Below the pieces are notes generated by a model. It was given only the letters and a program-made list of their open reading frames with translations. It did no database searches and had not been told where the DNA came from. A stretch of DNA of 64,000 nucleotides from Talaromyces rugulosus (lineage: Eukaryota > Ascomycota > Eurotiomycetes > Eurotiales > Trichocomaceae): assembly GCF_013368755.1 (NCBI RefSeq), contig NC_049566.1, positions 4,836,001 to 4,900,000 on the forward strand. The letters are read 5' to 3'. Numbering within the stretch: position 1 is the stretch's first letter; each line of letters opens with the position of its first letter. A program made the position numbers and the translations under genes. This document shows, in pieces, positions 23,001-33,086 of this stretch.

Positions 23001-24781
23001 TATTCGTAGTAGAGGGGGGGTGGGGAGAGTAATCTATCTGCGTGGTTGACTTACACTGAGAAAACAGGGGCATGTTCATGGACGCTCAGGGTTTGAAGGG
23101 TGTCTTCTTCTGCCCGTGTTGGTCCTTCCTTTGTCTACATGCGTTTCATTTGGTATTGCCAGTTTCGTGACGATATCAACCTGAGTCCACATGCTCGGTA
23201 ACAGTCTTTGAGCGTCTGATGAATATGATGTGAAACGGTGTCTGGATCGATGTCTGTTTGAATATCATTTTGCTTGCGATGTTTTGCTACACCAAAAAAA
23301 TGGTTTGTTTTATTTTGCAACATCTTCTCCTTTCTTCTCCTTTCTTCCCTTTTCATCCGTTCGAAGTCAATTCTCGATGATCAAGTGGGGGATTTTTTTT
23401 TTTAAAATTAATTGATGCTGGCATAATATGTCTTTTTTTCCATATTCTTGTTTGTGTTAGAAATCCACCTAGGAATGAAGCGATCAAATGAGGCCATCTA
23501 GCTAGGTGCCGAGTCGGCCTCGGCATAGAACCAATCAGGAGGCAGCTTCCTAATGCGATTAGCGCAGGAGAAGCCTCGCGCGTCTATAAGAACGCGCCCG
23601 TAGATGGAACTCCGAAAAGACAAGTAGCAGATTACTTAGACAGTGTCATACAATATAGCTACTCAGATCTATCTCCAGGCCATCGCTAGCCGCTTCCCCA
23701 CTGACATGCTCTATTCGTACGCTCATAACCGCACCCAATTCAACAGTTTGTTCTATTTCTGACTTATTTTAGTTCTCTTCTCCGCTTCAATACCACCCAT
23801 CCCATCATATAGTTACTATTGAATTGGTACATTTTTGTCACCTGAGGTGGTGTCTATTATCAGCGATGATTCCGTACGTAGGTAGAACAAGGGGATGATA
23901 TTTTAAGTATTCGTGGGTGGTAAGCCAGCCATATGGAAACGTCTTATTACAACTGCAAACTTCGTCTTTCCCGGATAGATTGTTTCCATTCCAATAAGTC
24001 ATTCGGTGGGTGACCTAATCTCAGATTTCTCGCTTTTCACGTAAATATTTGTTGTTATCATATTGTAGAAGGGCCACGTGAACCATACAGCATGTCGGAG
24101 TTGTATAGACCAAAACAGAAAAGGGAGGGGGGGAGAGTCGGTCCTTGCGCTCCATTTTTCGGGAACCATTGCATTGCATTGCTCTAGTAAGGGAGAGGGC
24201 TAGCCGTGCTGCATTTCATGTAATTAATTTTTTTACTGTACGTTGTCTTTATACGTCGTCGCACTCAAAAAGCTCGAGACAACATCTGACGACCGGAGAG
24301 GAAACGTTGCCCATTATACTTTGCACTTCGTGCACAAGACTCAACAGGGGGGGAGGAACTCTCAGCCTTATTTTTTTTTTTTGCAAATGCAAGTCCCTAA
24401 GCAGGAACATGAAAATGGTCACGGGTGACGAGAACGTTCAAATTTACCGTTACCTTCTTCTGGCCAAAGGGGAGGGAGGCCGTGGTTACAGATGAGAGAG
24501 ATTGTTTGGAACTCTTGTTACGATCCGGTTTACAATCAGTGCTGATAATCCTCTTTATTCCACAACAGCTAGGCCGTATGATGTTGCCTTTTATATGTCA
24601 TATTGATGTTCTTGCAACAGTCGATCGGGGTCCGGTTACCAAATCATTTGGGGAGGATCTCTTGGGATTGCGGCATTTGAGAAAAACTTTTGATAGAGGT
24701 TTTCCATCACGTCATGGGGTTTATCAATGGACTTTCATTGCTAGAAAACTGTTATAAATGAATTAAAGAACAGCTGCTTTC
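23001..24781. other. Intergenic, 3' side of TPR-CHAT gene
   Basis: No recognisable gene. Contains homopolymer-rich stretches (T-run near 23,391, T-run near 24,370, G-run near 24,127) and an inverted repeat TGCCGAG...CTCGGCA around 23,508-23,527. Open frames at 24,145-24,757 overlap one another and match no family. Confidence 0.4.
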
Positions 24782-27700
24782 CTAGGCGCCAGAGTGAATA
24801 TGCTGCGCCCACAAGTGCGGTCGCTCCAAGTTCTGTGACCGCACTTCCAGCACGGCAGAATGCAACGCCGCCGCAACAGCCCTGTTTCCCTGTTCGGTTC
24901 CGCCCTTCATCAGAAGATTGCGGTAGAACGAACTCGCGATATTCGCACAGATTCTGTCGTTCGACGGCCACATCGAGGCTACTACATGCCCAAATCCAGC
25001 AACCAGGAAGCTGCTTGCAAGGTGCAGAGCGTCATCCGCCAAATCCGATACCCTGGTTTCCGCTGTCGAGCAGGCTGAGAGGTAAGCAAGCCTTGCCTTT
25101 TCGACATTCGCATCAGATATCGCTTGAACAGTGAGCTTGTCAGGAGCGGAATCGGAGCTTCCCTGGAGGGCAAGGAAGCTGTTGGACGGGTCTGTCAAGT
25201 CTGCTGACCCGTGGCAGGCAAAGTGCACAATGTTGAAACTTTCCAGCATGTCTCCATTTAGCATATCCAGGACGGTACGCGCACTCGGACGCCTCAAGGA
25301 CTGCACAGAATGTGGATCCTGGACGATGCGGATGATAGCACGCTCCTCGTCTTCCACCCCCGGGAGGTCCGTATGGCCCGGAGTCTGTGCCATGGTCACC
25401 AGCAAAATAGAATGCTTGTCAATGTCCATCGTGGCCTTCTCCCGCGCATGCCGCAGTGCCTTGATCATGGGCGTGTAGGAAGATATGGCGCAGCTCAGTG
25501 TGTTGGCAACCGAGCCGACAGAATGATCGCCGGCGGCGTGAAATGGCAGAGAGCCGGCCAAGCCCGTACCCATCCACCAAATTCGGGGGAGTTCTGAGCT
25601 CGTTGGCCGTTCGCTCATGCCTAGCTTTTCAAGCACTAGACAAACGCAGCTTGACCATAGCCGACTCAAAAACCCTCGAAACCGATCCTTGCTCGCCGAC
25701 TTTCGACTAGTGTTTCCATCTCTATTCGCACCTCTCGTTAGGCCCCATTGGCGGTAAATTTCCATTTCCGATTTGTCGAGTTTCGGTAATAGGACGTGGT
25801 CAACCCCTGACGTTGTAACGATCAGGGCGTCGCTACTAATGGTTGTAACATTGACAACAATAATAGGACCGTCTGTGGCATAGCTTTTGAGGTCATCCGC
25901 CGATGGTGGGAGCAAAAACCGGGCATGGTTCGGCAACTCCTGCACGCTGCGAATGTCCGCTAGACAGGCTTCCAAGTCTTTGGCCGCTGCTTCGCGCTCT
26001 CGCAGCATTTGTCGTCGAACCTCGGGCGACTCGTCCGCCGCGATGGGTCTGAAAGCCTTGTACCGGAGGTTCTCAAATTCGTCTGCCTTTTCGGAAGCCA
26101 CCTTTCTCAGCTCCGAGGTATCCCCGCGGCCGTCGATGAGATACCCAATAATGAGGCCCCGGCCGTGCTCCAAGTGCTCCAATGCAGTGTTCGGATCGTT
26201 CTCTGCCCTTATCGAAAGCGAGCAAGCGTCTGCTGCGAGCCCCGCTGTCTGGGAAACGGCATGCTGCTGGTCCTTGCGGCTCAAGTAGCGACTGCACACC
26301 ACGGGAAGGAGCTCGAGTGCCATTTTAGCGACGGAGCTGGCTCTTTGTAGATCGCCCTGATCAACTAACTGTTGAATTGCTTTACGAGCGCCCTGCACAC
26401 GATGAAGAGGTATTGCGGGGGCAGAGGCACAGGCGTTCAAATAATGGTCGAGGGCTGTGTTTCTGTCCTTAGGGTCTCCTGTCCGATTATAGCGGCTTAA
26501 GAGCCAGTCTCCGAATTGATTGAGCGATTTGGCCAGCGCCGGATGGTCTGGAGGTGTCATGTCGATTCCTTTCTGAGCGGTCATTATGGCTGCCTCCAGG
26601 TCCTCAGTCTTTCCGGTACGCTCATACCGCTCTGATAACATAACGCCCATATTGCTTAACATAAGGGCCAGATGTGGACTGTCTGGAGGTGTGATGTCAA
26701 CTGCTCGCTGAGAATAGCTTATAGCTTCATCCTGATCTTTAGGCTTGCCAGTCGAATGATATTTCTCGGAGAACCTGGATCCAAGGTTGGTCAGAAACGT
26801 AGCTAGATTAGGGCGGTCCGGAGAGCTTATGTCGACCGCTCTCTGGGCATTGCTTATAGCTTCCTCCAGATCTTCACTCTTGCCAGTCCGATCATGGCGC
26901 TCTGAGAGCCTGTTTCCAAGGTTGTTCAGACGGGTGGCTAGCCATGGATGGTCTGGAGGCGTCATGTCGACCGCTCTCCGGGTATTGGTTATAGCTTCCT
27001 CTAGATCTTCACTCTTGCCAGTGCGATCATAACGTTTTGAGAGATGGCACCCGAGCTCGCTTAAATAGCCCGCTAGCCATGAATGGTCTGGAGGTGTAAT
27101 GTCGACTGCTCGCTGAGAATTGCTTATGGCTTCCTCCAGATCTCCAGTCTTGCCGGTCAAATGATAGTGCTGTGAGAGATTGACTGCAAGGTTGTTCAGA
27201 CGGGTGGCTAGCCATGGATGGTCTGGAGGCGTCATGTCGACCGCTCTCCGGCCATTGGTTATAGCTTCCTCTAGATCTTCACTTCTGCCACTCCGATCAT
27301 AACGGTCTAAGAGCATGCATGCGAGGTTGCTCAGATACCTGGCTAGCTCCGGATGGTCTGGAGGTGTGACGTCGACCGCTCCCTGGATGTTGCTTATTGC
27401 CTCGTCCAGATCCTCGGCTTGTCCGGTTCGATTAGCTTGGTATATAAGTGTAGCGGCTAGGTTGTTCAGCCTGCCGGCCAGATCTGGATGGTCTGGGGGC
27501 GTGATGTCAACTGCTCTCTGGGCATAACTGATGGCCTGCTCAAGGTCTTTGGTCTCGCCTGTAACATCATCATACCGATGTGCGAGGACCCCCCCAAGGT
27601 CGCTCAGATAGGAGGCCAGGTTTGGATGGTCGGGGGGTGTGATGTCAACTGCTCTCTGGATATAGCTGATGGATTGCTCGAGATCTACGGTCTTGCCTGT

Positions 27701-27991
27701 GGCATGATCGCACCTGTCTGCAAGCCTCATTCCAAGGTAGTCCAGACGGGAGGCCAGATCTGGATGGTCTGGAGGTGTGAGGTCCACTGCTCTCTCGATA
27801 GAGCTGATAGCCTGCTCAAGGTCTTCAATCTTACTGTTCCGACTATACCGTTTGGCTAGTGCAGACCCAAGGTCATTCAGCCGGCTAGCCAGGTCTGGAT
27901 GGTTGGGAGGCGTGATATCGGCCGCTTCCCTCGCGATGTTGACGGCCTCGTCCAAATCTTCATCTTGGAGTGTTCGGCTGGAAGCTACCAT
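24782..27991 (-). CDS. TPR-CHAT protease (caspase-superfamily peptidase with TPR array)
   Basis: Single 1,069-codon frame. Residues about 1-500 form some ten tetratricopeptide-like repeats of about 42-47 residues, with an unusually uniform signature (AVD-I/M-TPPDHP-x-LA, then RLNNL, then RTGKSEDLEEAI). Residues about 780-1069 are a CHAT domain: the catalytic pair is His927 in VHFACHGS and Cys974 in YLSACSTAE, and the domain ends with WAQHIHSGA. CHAT peptidases are separase/caspase relatives; bacterial ones act with gasdermins or in CRISPR-linked defence, and fungal TPR-CHAT proteins occur in NLR-like immune repertoires. The start at 27,991 is uncertain: repeat-like sequence (SLGN) continues just upstream until an in-frame stop at about 28,020, so the 5' end may be shortened or spliced to an exon near 28,035-28,140. 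Facing neighbours are a possible gasdermin-like protein and a C14 protease. Confidence 0.88.
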   Translation of the reverse strand: MVASSRTLQDEDLDEAVNIAREAADITPPNHPDLASRLNDLGSALAKRYSRNSKIEDLEQAISSIERAVDLTPPDHPDLASRLDYLGMRLADRCDHATGKTVDLEQSISYIQRAVDITPPDHPNLASYLSDLGGVLAHRYDDVTGETKDLEQAISYAQRAVDITPPDHPDLAGRLNNLAATLIYQANRTGQAEDLDEAISNIQGAVDVTPPDHPELARYLSNLACMLLDRYDRSGRSEDLEEAITNGRRAVDMTPPDHPWLATRLNNLAVNLSQHYHLTGKTGDLEEAISNSQRAVDITPPDHSWLAGYLSELGCHLSKRYDRTGKSEDLEEAITNTRRAVDMTPPDHPWLATRLNNLGNRLSERHDRTGKSEDLEEAISNAQRAVDISSPDRPNLATFLTNLGSRFSEKYHSTGKPKDQDEAISYSQRAVDITPPDSPHLALMLSNMGVMLSERYERTGKTEDLEAAIMTAQKGIDMTPPDHPALAKSLNQFGDWLLSRYNRTGDPKDRNTALDHYLNACASAPAIPLHRVQGARKAIQQLVDQGDLQRASSVAKMALELLPVVCSRYLSRKDQQHAVSQTAGLAADACSLSIRAENDPNTALEHLEHGRGLIIGYLIDGRGDTSELRKVASEKADEFENLRYKAFRPIAADESPEVRRQMLREREAAAKDLEACLADIRSVQELPNHARFLLPPSADDLKSYATDGPIIVVNVTTISSDALIVTTSGVDHVLLPKLDKSEMEIYRQWGLTRGANRDGNTSRKSASKDRFRGFLSRLWSSCVCLVLEKLGMSERPTSSELPRIWWMGTGLAGSLPFHAAGDHSVGSVANTLSCAISSYTPMIKALRHAREKATMDIDKHSILLVTMAQTPGHTDLPGVEDEERAIIRIVQDPHSVQSLRRPSARTVLDMLNGDMLESFNIVHFACHGSADLTDPSNSFLALQGSSDSAPDKLTVQAISDANVEKARLAYLSACSTAETRVSDLADDALHLASSFLVAGFGHVVASMWPSNDRICANIASSFYRNLLMKGGTEQGNRAVAAALHSAVLEVRSQNLERPHLWAQHIHSGA

Positions 27992-29495
27992 GTTGCCAAG
28001 GCTATGAAGCGCACTATTCTATTCTTTTTCGGGCCCGAAGTTCAATCCGGTCACGAAAATGTCTGTCCGATGGAAAACGCTCTTGAACAATATGAAGGCA
28101 GATATATGCTTTCTCCGCAGCTAGCTGTTCATGATTGTCGATGGCAATCCTACCGGAGACCCCGGCAGCACACGGCAACCATCTTGTTCAAGGCTGCGCT
28201 GAGTCCTCTAGGCAGAATCGCCGTTACTCTCCAGGTCAAAATTGTGGACGCAGGTGGAAACATGCTGACACAGCGCCCTCGCGATGTCTTCTCTTAGCCA
28301 AACGTTGCCGTAAAACGCCCTTGGCTTGCCGGCCTGCAGTCACATCCGAAACCGGATGAATCATCCGCCCCAATGAGTAGCTATTTGTGCGTCAGTGGCA
28401 CCTTCGGTTTCTGCCCAATATATGTCTTGTAATGCGCTCCGTTGGTGGCAGTGGCAGGACGGCTTGTTGCGGCTCGTCAACAGTGGAGTAGTTAACAAGG
28501 CTCGCGCATGACACGGGTGGGGGCGGCATGCTCAGATCACGCTACTGTGGCTAGCCGCAGGCGTCCGACGGATCGAGACCAGCTGCTGCTGCGGCCAGTG
28601 CTCCCCAGAACGCGCACGCAGTAAAGAGCGCAAGGCTCCAGCCCTGAGGCAACCTTCGCAGACGTCAACACCGCCCACCCAGCTGTCCAGGCTATCGACT
28701 TTGTTCCTTGCAACATGCCAAAGATAACCTTTTCTACGGATATAAGAAAGAAGCAGCATCGTTCTTCCATGGTGGAACCCGATTTCGAGTGGCGAGCAGC
28801 GGCCGTTGTCTGGAAAGGATCCTCGACATAGCAGTCAATACTAGGCACCCAGTACTTACTCTGCCCTTCTCATTTTCTCGTCGCCGTCTGTCTGGAACTA
28901 AACCGTCGGGCAGCAATACTCACTCCGGAACTGGCCGTACCAACCTGAGCGGTATTATCGTCGTGCTTCCACCTTCGCGGATGGTCCATTGGTGCGGCGA
29001 GATACTTAATCGGGCGCCGTGCAGGGCCAGGAGGAGAAGGGTGCATCGCCGGCTGTTTTCTCCTCAGTTGTCGGAGGGGCCATGCCTGTCAGCGCTATTT
29101 GCTAATCCCATGTGATATCGTTACACGCTGCTCTGCCCTGCATGCTCCGTCTCTACTAGCTTGCTATATCTAAGCACTGTGCACCCGCCCAATGGTATGC
29201 CCATTGTCACGTACGCTTACTAACAGAGGGAGCATGGGTTTCCAGGATGACTATTCTAAGCGTTAGTTTATCCGGAAAGTGCGTTAGACGCCACGAGCTG
29301 CATGTTTGGTAGGTACTTCTCCAAGCTACGTCAAACAAAAGAATCCACTGGCCTTGTTCGTTGGTGGCGAAGCATGCGTGCGTGGGGAGGGAGAGATCCA
29401 TGCTTCCCAAACAAGTATATCAGTCGGACTAGCCACCCGCAACCCTTGATACGCAATTCCAGAGGTTTTGCGTGCTCGAACTCGCAGTCCCTGCC
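27992..29495. other. Region upstream of TPR-CHAT and of the 287-aa gene
   Basis: GC-richer than the rest of the intergenic DNA. On the minus strand about 28,035-28,140 a stop-free segment (QLAAEKAYICLHIVQERFPS) could be a remnant or an unrecognised upstream exon of the CHAT gene. The remaining short frames (28,135-29,115, both strands) overlap and resemble nothing known. The divergent promoters must lie here. Confidence 0.4.
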
Positions 29496-30359
29496 ATGGC
29501 CCCTTCAACATTCATCCTCACCAGCTCGCCTTTTGTGCCGAGCCAGATTGCGCTGGCGAGCTTCGTTCCAAACATCCGCCATCCGCACCAGGACGCGAAG
29601 AAGCCCTATGCCGTTACCGCAGTGGACTATACCAGCCAACCGGATGATGACTTTGACGGCCTGATCAACACCGGCTCGAAGAGCTTTCTCAGCATATTCG
29701 CAACCAGACTGGCTGGTTTGTCGCTGCAGAGCGATCAGAGCAGCATGCTACACGTCACCGCTAAGAAGGGCAACATCTACTCGCTGAACAGCCCCAACAG
29801 CCTGTTCGAAGATATCGTGTCCGGCCACGACCAAGGGGAAGACATGCAGAAATGGTTCGAGCTATGCAAGCGCCGCGGTATCAAGCCCCGGTTTGTCGTC
29901 GCGTACCGCACCTTCGTAGATGCCCGCGTGTCCCGCGACCACCATCGTGCCACCGACGTGTCAGGGACGGGCACCGTCCCAATTAGCACATTGCAAGGAG
30001 ATATGTCCGCCATGGCAGACATACGCCTCCAAGCAGGTCACCGAACAAACACAGATGCGAAGGGTGATATGAAGACACCAGGCGAACGGGTTTACGCAGT
30101 GTGCTACCGCAAGGTTAGCATTTCGCGTCACCAAGGCAGATTGGCACCTCTACTGGAGCAGACCAACAAATGGGAGCCGTTCGCGGCAGCTCGTGGTGAG
30201 CCCGAGGAAGAGTATTTCCAGGCAGATCTATTTGATGGAGACGATGCAGACGGATGCGATATTCATGAATTTGAGACCCATGAGGGAAGGAAAATATGTT
30301 TCGGCTATCCATCCGAATTAGTATCAGATGAGGAAGACGATGAGGAAGACGACGAGTAG
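29496..30359 (+). CDS. 287-aa intronless protein, candidate gasdermin-like pore former
   Basis: Start chosen at ATG 29,496 (context CTGCCATGG); the frame extends 8 codons upstream only through a GTG. No signal peptide is needed for the reading, though the first 25 residues are hydrophobic and hydroxyl-rich (MAPSTFILTSSPFVPSQIAL). The middle is alpha/beta in character (SPNSLFEDI, DMQKWFELC, RFVVAYRTFVDARVSR, then ERVYAVCYRKVSI). The C-terminus is a strongly acidic tail rich in Asp/Glu (SDEEDDEEDDE). The order of motifs and the length resemble my impression of fungal gasdermin-type cell-death proteins (HET-Q1/RCD-1 class), which are cut by a protease encoded next door to free a membrane-permeabilising N-terminal part. 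I cannot confirm this without a structure or profile search. Position between two caspase-fold proteases supports the idea. Otherwise a hypothetical protein. Confidence 0.55.
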   Translation: MAPSTFILTSSPFVPSQIALASFVPNIRHPHQDAKKPYAVTAVDYTSQPDDDFDGLINTGSKSFLSIFATRLAGLSLQSDQSSMLHVTAKKGNIYSLNSPNSLFEDIVSGHDQGEDMQKWFELCKRRGIKPRFVVAYRTFVDARVSRDHHRATDVSGTGTVPISTLQGDMSAMADIRLQAGHRTNTDAKGDMKTPGERVYAVCYRKVSISRHQGRLAPLLEQTNKWEPFAAARGEPEEEYFQADLFDGDDADGCDIHEFETHEGRKICFGYPSELVSDEEDDEEDDE

Positions 30360-31133
30360 CCTTTGAAGGTCATAATGCCTCCGGGCACATGCTAAAACAA
30401 TGTAACTTGATCGTACATCCGGGTTTGCCGAAAGTTCTTCTGCCAGAATTTGTCCCAATGGCGAGGGACTGCGAGTGATACGAAGCCGAAACCCCGAAAT
30501 GCCATTAGGAGACCAAGTAAAGCTGTAGCATACTTCCTTCGTCTCTGCATGGCAAGGTGCCAAGCAGGGCTGTGCGTGCTGGCCGGAGCCGCCGATTCTG
30601 CAGGCTCGAGTGCCAGCATACTAGCGGGGACAATTCGCTCCATAGACGTGGCCTGGACCGTAGTTGTGGATTACTTGGTCTTCAAATCATGCAGCTCCAC
30701 CCCGTTAGTAATGATGCAGCTTGCCTCACGTCAGGGGTGGTGCAGGGTCGTCAAGCTCCGGCCCGGGGTTAGGGTTAGGGTTAAGGGACCTGATGGTCGG
30801 AGGAAGACGGACCACATTACAGAGTACTTATTTGAAAGGCGTGCATCAATGGGGGCCTGCTGACATGTGTTACAAGCGACATAACCTGGCCAGAGTGGGA
30901 CCTTGGTGGATGTTGCGTGAGCAAGGCCCATGGATTCACTATCACACAAGTTTGCCCTTGATATGAATGCGAGCCCTTGGTAATATATATATTAGTGCCG
31001 TAGCCTAACCAGAGGTCAGGAGCTTTTGTCTTTAGCGTAATGAGCGCAGAAAAGCAATCTGGCACCGCGGCATTCTCCCATTCTGCTACCTAACTCCTAC
31101 TTTACGGACTCGTTTATACCTATACCTCCTGCA
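30360..31133. promoter_or_regulatory. Spacer and promoter of the C14 protease gene, with internal telomere-type repeat
   Basis: Separates the 287-aa gene from the caspase-fold protease. Contains a short TTAGGG run (30,766-30,787) and an AT box (TAATATATATATTAG, 30,980-30,994) about 140 bp before the ATG at 31,134. Minus-strand frames at 30,324-30,643 are overlapping and unsupported. Confidence 0.5.
30766..30787 (+). repeat. Interstitial telomere-like repeat
   Basis: GGG followed by two perfect TTAGGG units and a third with one extra A (TTAAGGG). TTAGGG is the telomere unit of most filamentous ascomycetes. So short a run can arise by chance, by break repair, or serve as a promoter telobox. 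Confidence 0.7.
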
Positions 31134-33086
31134 ATGTCTGCTCTTCCCCCACCGGGTTTTTGGGCAGTGTTGATCGGAATCGACCATTACGACAAATACA
31201 AACCACTGAGGGGGTGCGTTTCGGACATTGAGAATATCGAACGTCTCCTTCATGACACAGTTGACTCGACGCGGCTGCAGGTCTACAAGATCACCGCAGC
31301 AGTAGCAAACGAGCCGCACCCGCCTACGTACAAGAACATCATGGACACTTTTCAAGAAGTCAAAAGGAAAGCAGCACCAGGCGACTTCTTTTACCTTCAC
31401 TATTCCGGGCATGGTGGTCGCCAACAGCGCAAGGAGGACCCCCAGTATCCTCAGCATCATGCAGCCGGTGGGGAGATGTACGAAAGCCTTGTTCTCCACG
31501 GCGACAAACATCTCAAAGATTATGAGCTCGGACAATGCCTGGACGGCTTGGCTGATGCCGGCGTCAAAACTTTCGCTGTGCTCGATTGCTGCCACTCCGG
31601 GGGTGCTGACAGGGTCGCCGACGACACCATCCGCGGACTCGACCACGTTATCCCGCCGGATGAAGATGACAACGATGTTCTCCCGCATTATCCAGAGGAA
31701 GAGTCCGACGCTACTACTCAGGAACCAAGTCGGGATGGCTCAGCCAAGGCGTCATATTGGACCAGGGCACGGAAATATACCCTCCTGGCTGCATGTCAAC
31801 CGCATGAGTACGCGAGGGAGTGTGAAGACCAAAATGGCGAGAGGCACGGTGCCCTGACCTATACGATGCTCAGGTCCATAGCAAAGCTCAGTGTCAGCGG
31901 CGTGATACCGACTTATAAGACGTTGTATTGGGATATCGCCGCCAACATTTTCAGCGTCTCTTCTACCCAACATCCTATGCTCTTTGGAGAACGCGACATT
32001 CACTTGTTCGGAAGCACCAGCCATCAAAGCACTCGACTTGCTGTTGTGAATAGAATCGACGGTGACCGGCGGCTTTATATCAGCAGAGGTGAAGCACACG
32101 GCGTCCGCGTTGGTGAGGAGTACGCTGTGCACCCGCGAGGGGCATTCGATCTATCTCAGATAATTGCGAAGATCCGGATCAACTCAGTCGGGATGACACG
32201 CGCGTCTGCGAAGATTCCGCCGATGGCCAGGGTGGAACAGGGTTGTCCTGTTTCACTGGTCACTCCGGTCATTACCGATCTTCTGCGCGTGAAGGTCCAG
32301 TCCCCGGAGCTACTGCAGGAACTGCAACAGAGAACCGGATCCACGATTCAGTTCAATGCATACGATTCACGGGACGCGACGCACCAAGTGCTCTTTCAGG
32401 ATCAATCCCACCAGATAGTGGATGCCACCGGGACTCCTTTATCGAATTGTCCTTTATTCCCGGCCAACGGAGAAGCCGCCACCAAAATATACACCTTCTT
32501 GCAAAAGTTTGCGCATTACCGGATGGTTGCACAACTTCATAATGAAAAGTCCCACCTGAATGCCTCTTTCGTTTTCCAGGAACGCGACGGAATCGACGAT
32601 GTCTTTCATGAAGAGAGTATCAACCTGGTGTTTAAAAACCTGAAACCGCCTCCACCTATTGGATCCCTCCGCGATGTGTTGTATTTCAGCGTCCTCAATT
32701 TGAGAGACAATTGGGAAGTCGCACTTGTTATCCCGGACCCGGATGACACAGATGATTCCATCGCAGTTGGGCCTGGCGAGACAAGTGATCAGTACGATAT
32801 GGAGATGACGATTCGGACCCCTCAACAATCCGAGCTGGATGACATTTTCATGGTGATTGTGACGACACAGCCAAGTCGATTTGGCATGCTAGACACGACT
32901 GGAGGGGTGACCAGGGGTGGTAACTGGTCCGGCGACATTCCGCAACAGCTCGAGGACATCATCCACAGTTTTGAAGGGCCAGACCGAGCGGGGACTCCGA
33001 AACGCCGAGTGGGAGATTGGCAAACGGCCAACCTCCTCATCAAGACCAGACAAAGACCGCAAGAACCAAAGCACGAGTTGATGTGA
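31134..33086 (+). CDS. Caspase-fold protease (peptidase C14, metacaspase-like), 650 aa
   Basis: Intact intronless gene. The N-terminal about 270 residues form a C14 caspase domain: the strand FWAVLIGIDHYDKYKPLRGC, catalytic His93 in YLHYSGHGGRQ, and catalytic Cys153 in AVLDCCHSGG. A loop rich in Asp/Glu (about 170-200) lies where caspases are processed. TLLAACQPHEYARE and HGALTYTMLRSI follow, then a C-terminal region of about 350 residues (beta-rich, with RRLYISRGEAHGVRVGEEYAV) that resembles the C-terminal part of other stand-alone fungal caspase-like proteins; I cannot give it a function. Unlike yeast-type metacaspases it has no Pro/Gln-rich N-terminal prodomain. Fungal proteins of this class are linked to heterokaryon incompatibility and regulated cell death. 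Same strand as the 287-aa candidate effector, 0.8 kb downstream of it. Confidence 0.9.
   Translation: MSALPPPGFWAVLIGIDHYDKYKPLRGCVSDIENIERLLHDTVDSTRLQVYKITAAVANEPHPPTYKNIMDTFQEVKRKAAPGDFFYLHYSGHGGRQQRKEDPQYPQHHAAGGEMYESLVLHGDKHLKDYELGQCLDGLADAGVKTFAVLDCCHSGGADRVADDTIRGLDHVIPPDEDDNDVLPHYPEEESDATTQEPSRDGSAKASYWTRARKYTLLAACQPHEYARECEDQNGERHGALTYTMLRSIAKLSVSGVIPTYKTLYWDIAANIFSVSSTQHPMLFGERDIHLFGSTSHQSTRLAVVNRIDGDRRLYISRGEAHGVRVGEEYAVHPRGAFDLSQIIAKIRINSVGMTRASAKIPPMARVEQGCPVSLVTPVITDLLRVKVQSPELLQELQQRTGSTIQFNAYDSRDATHQVLFQDQSHQIVDATGTPLSNCPLFPANGEAATKIYTFLQKFAHYRMVAQLHNEKSHLNASFVFQERDGIDDVFHEESINLVFKNLKPPPPIGSLRDVLYFSVLNLRDNWEVALVIPDPDDTDDSIAVGPGETSDQYDMEMTIRTPQQSELDDIFMVIVTTQPSRFGMLDTTGGVTRGGNWSGDIPQQLEDIIHSFEGPDRAGTPKRRVGDWQTANLLIKTRQRPQEPKHELM

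Noticed and set aside
24145..24757. Frames upstream of the 3' end of the TPR-CHAT gene
   Set aside because: No homology and low-complexity content (T and G runs).
28135..29115. Several overlapping frames on both strands in the GC-rich spacer
   Set aside because: They overlap each other, lack domains, and GC-rich DNA has few stops.
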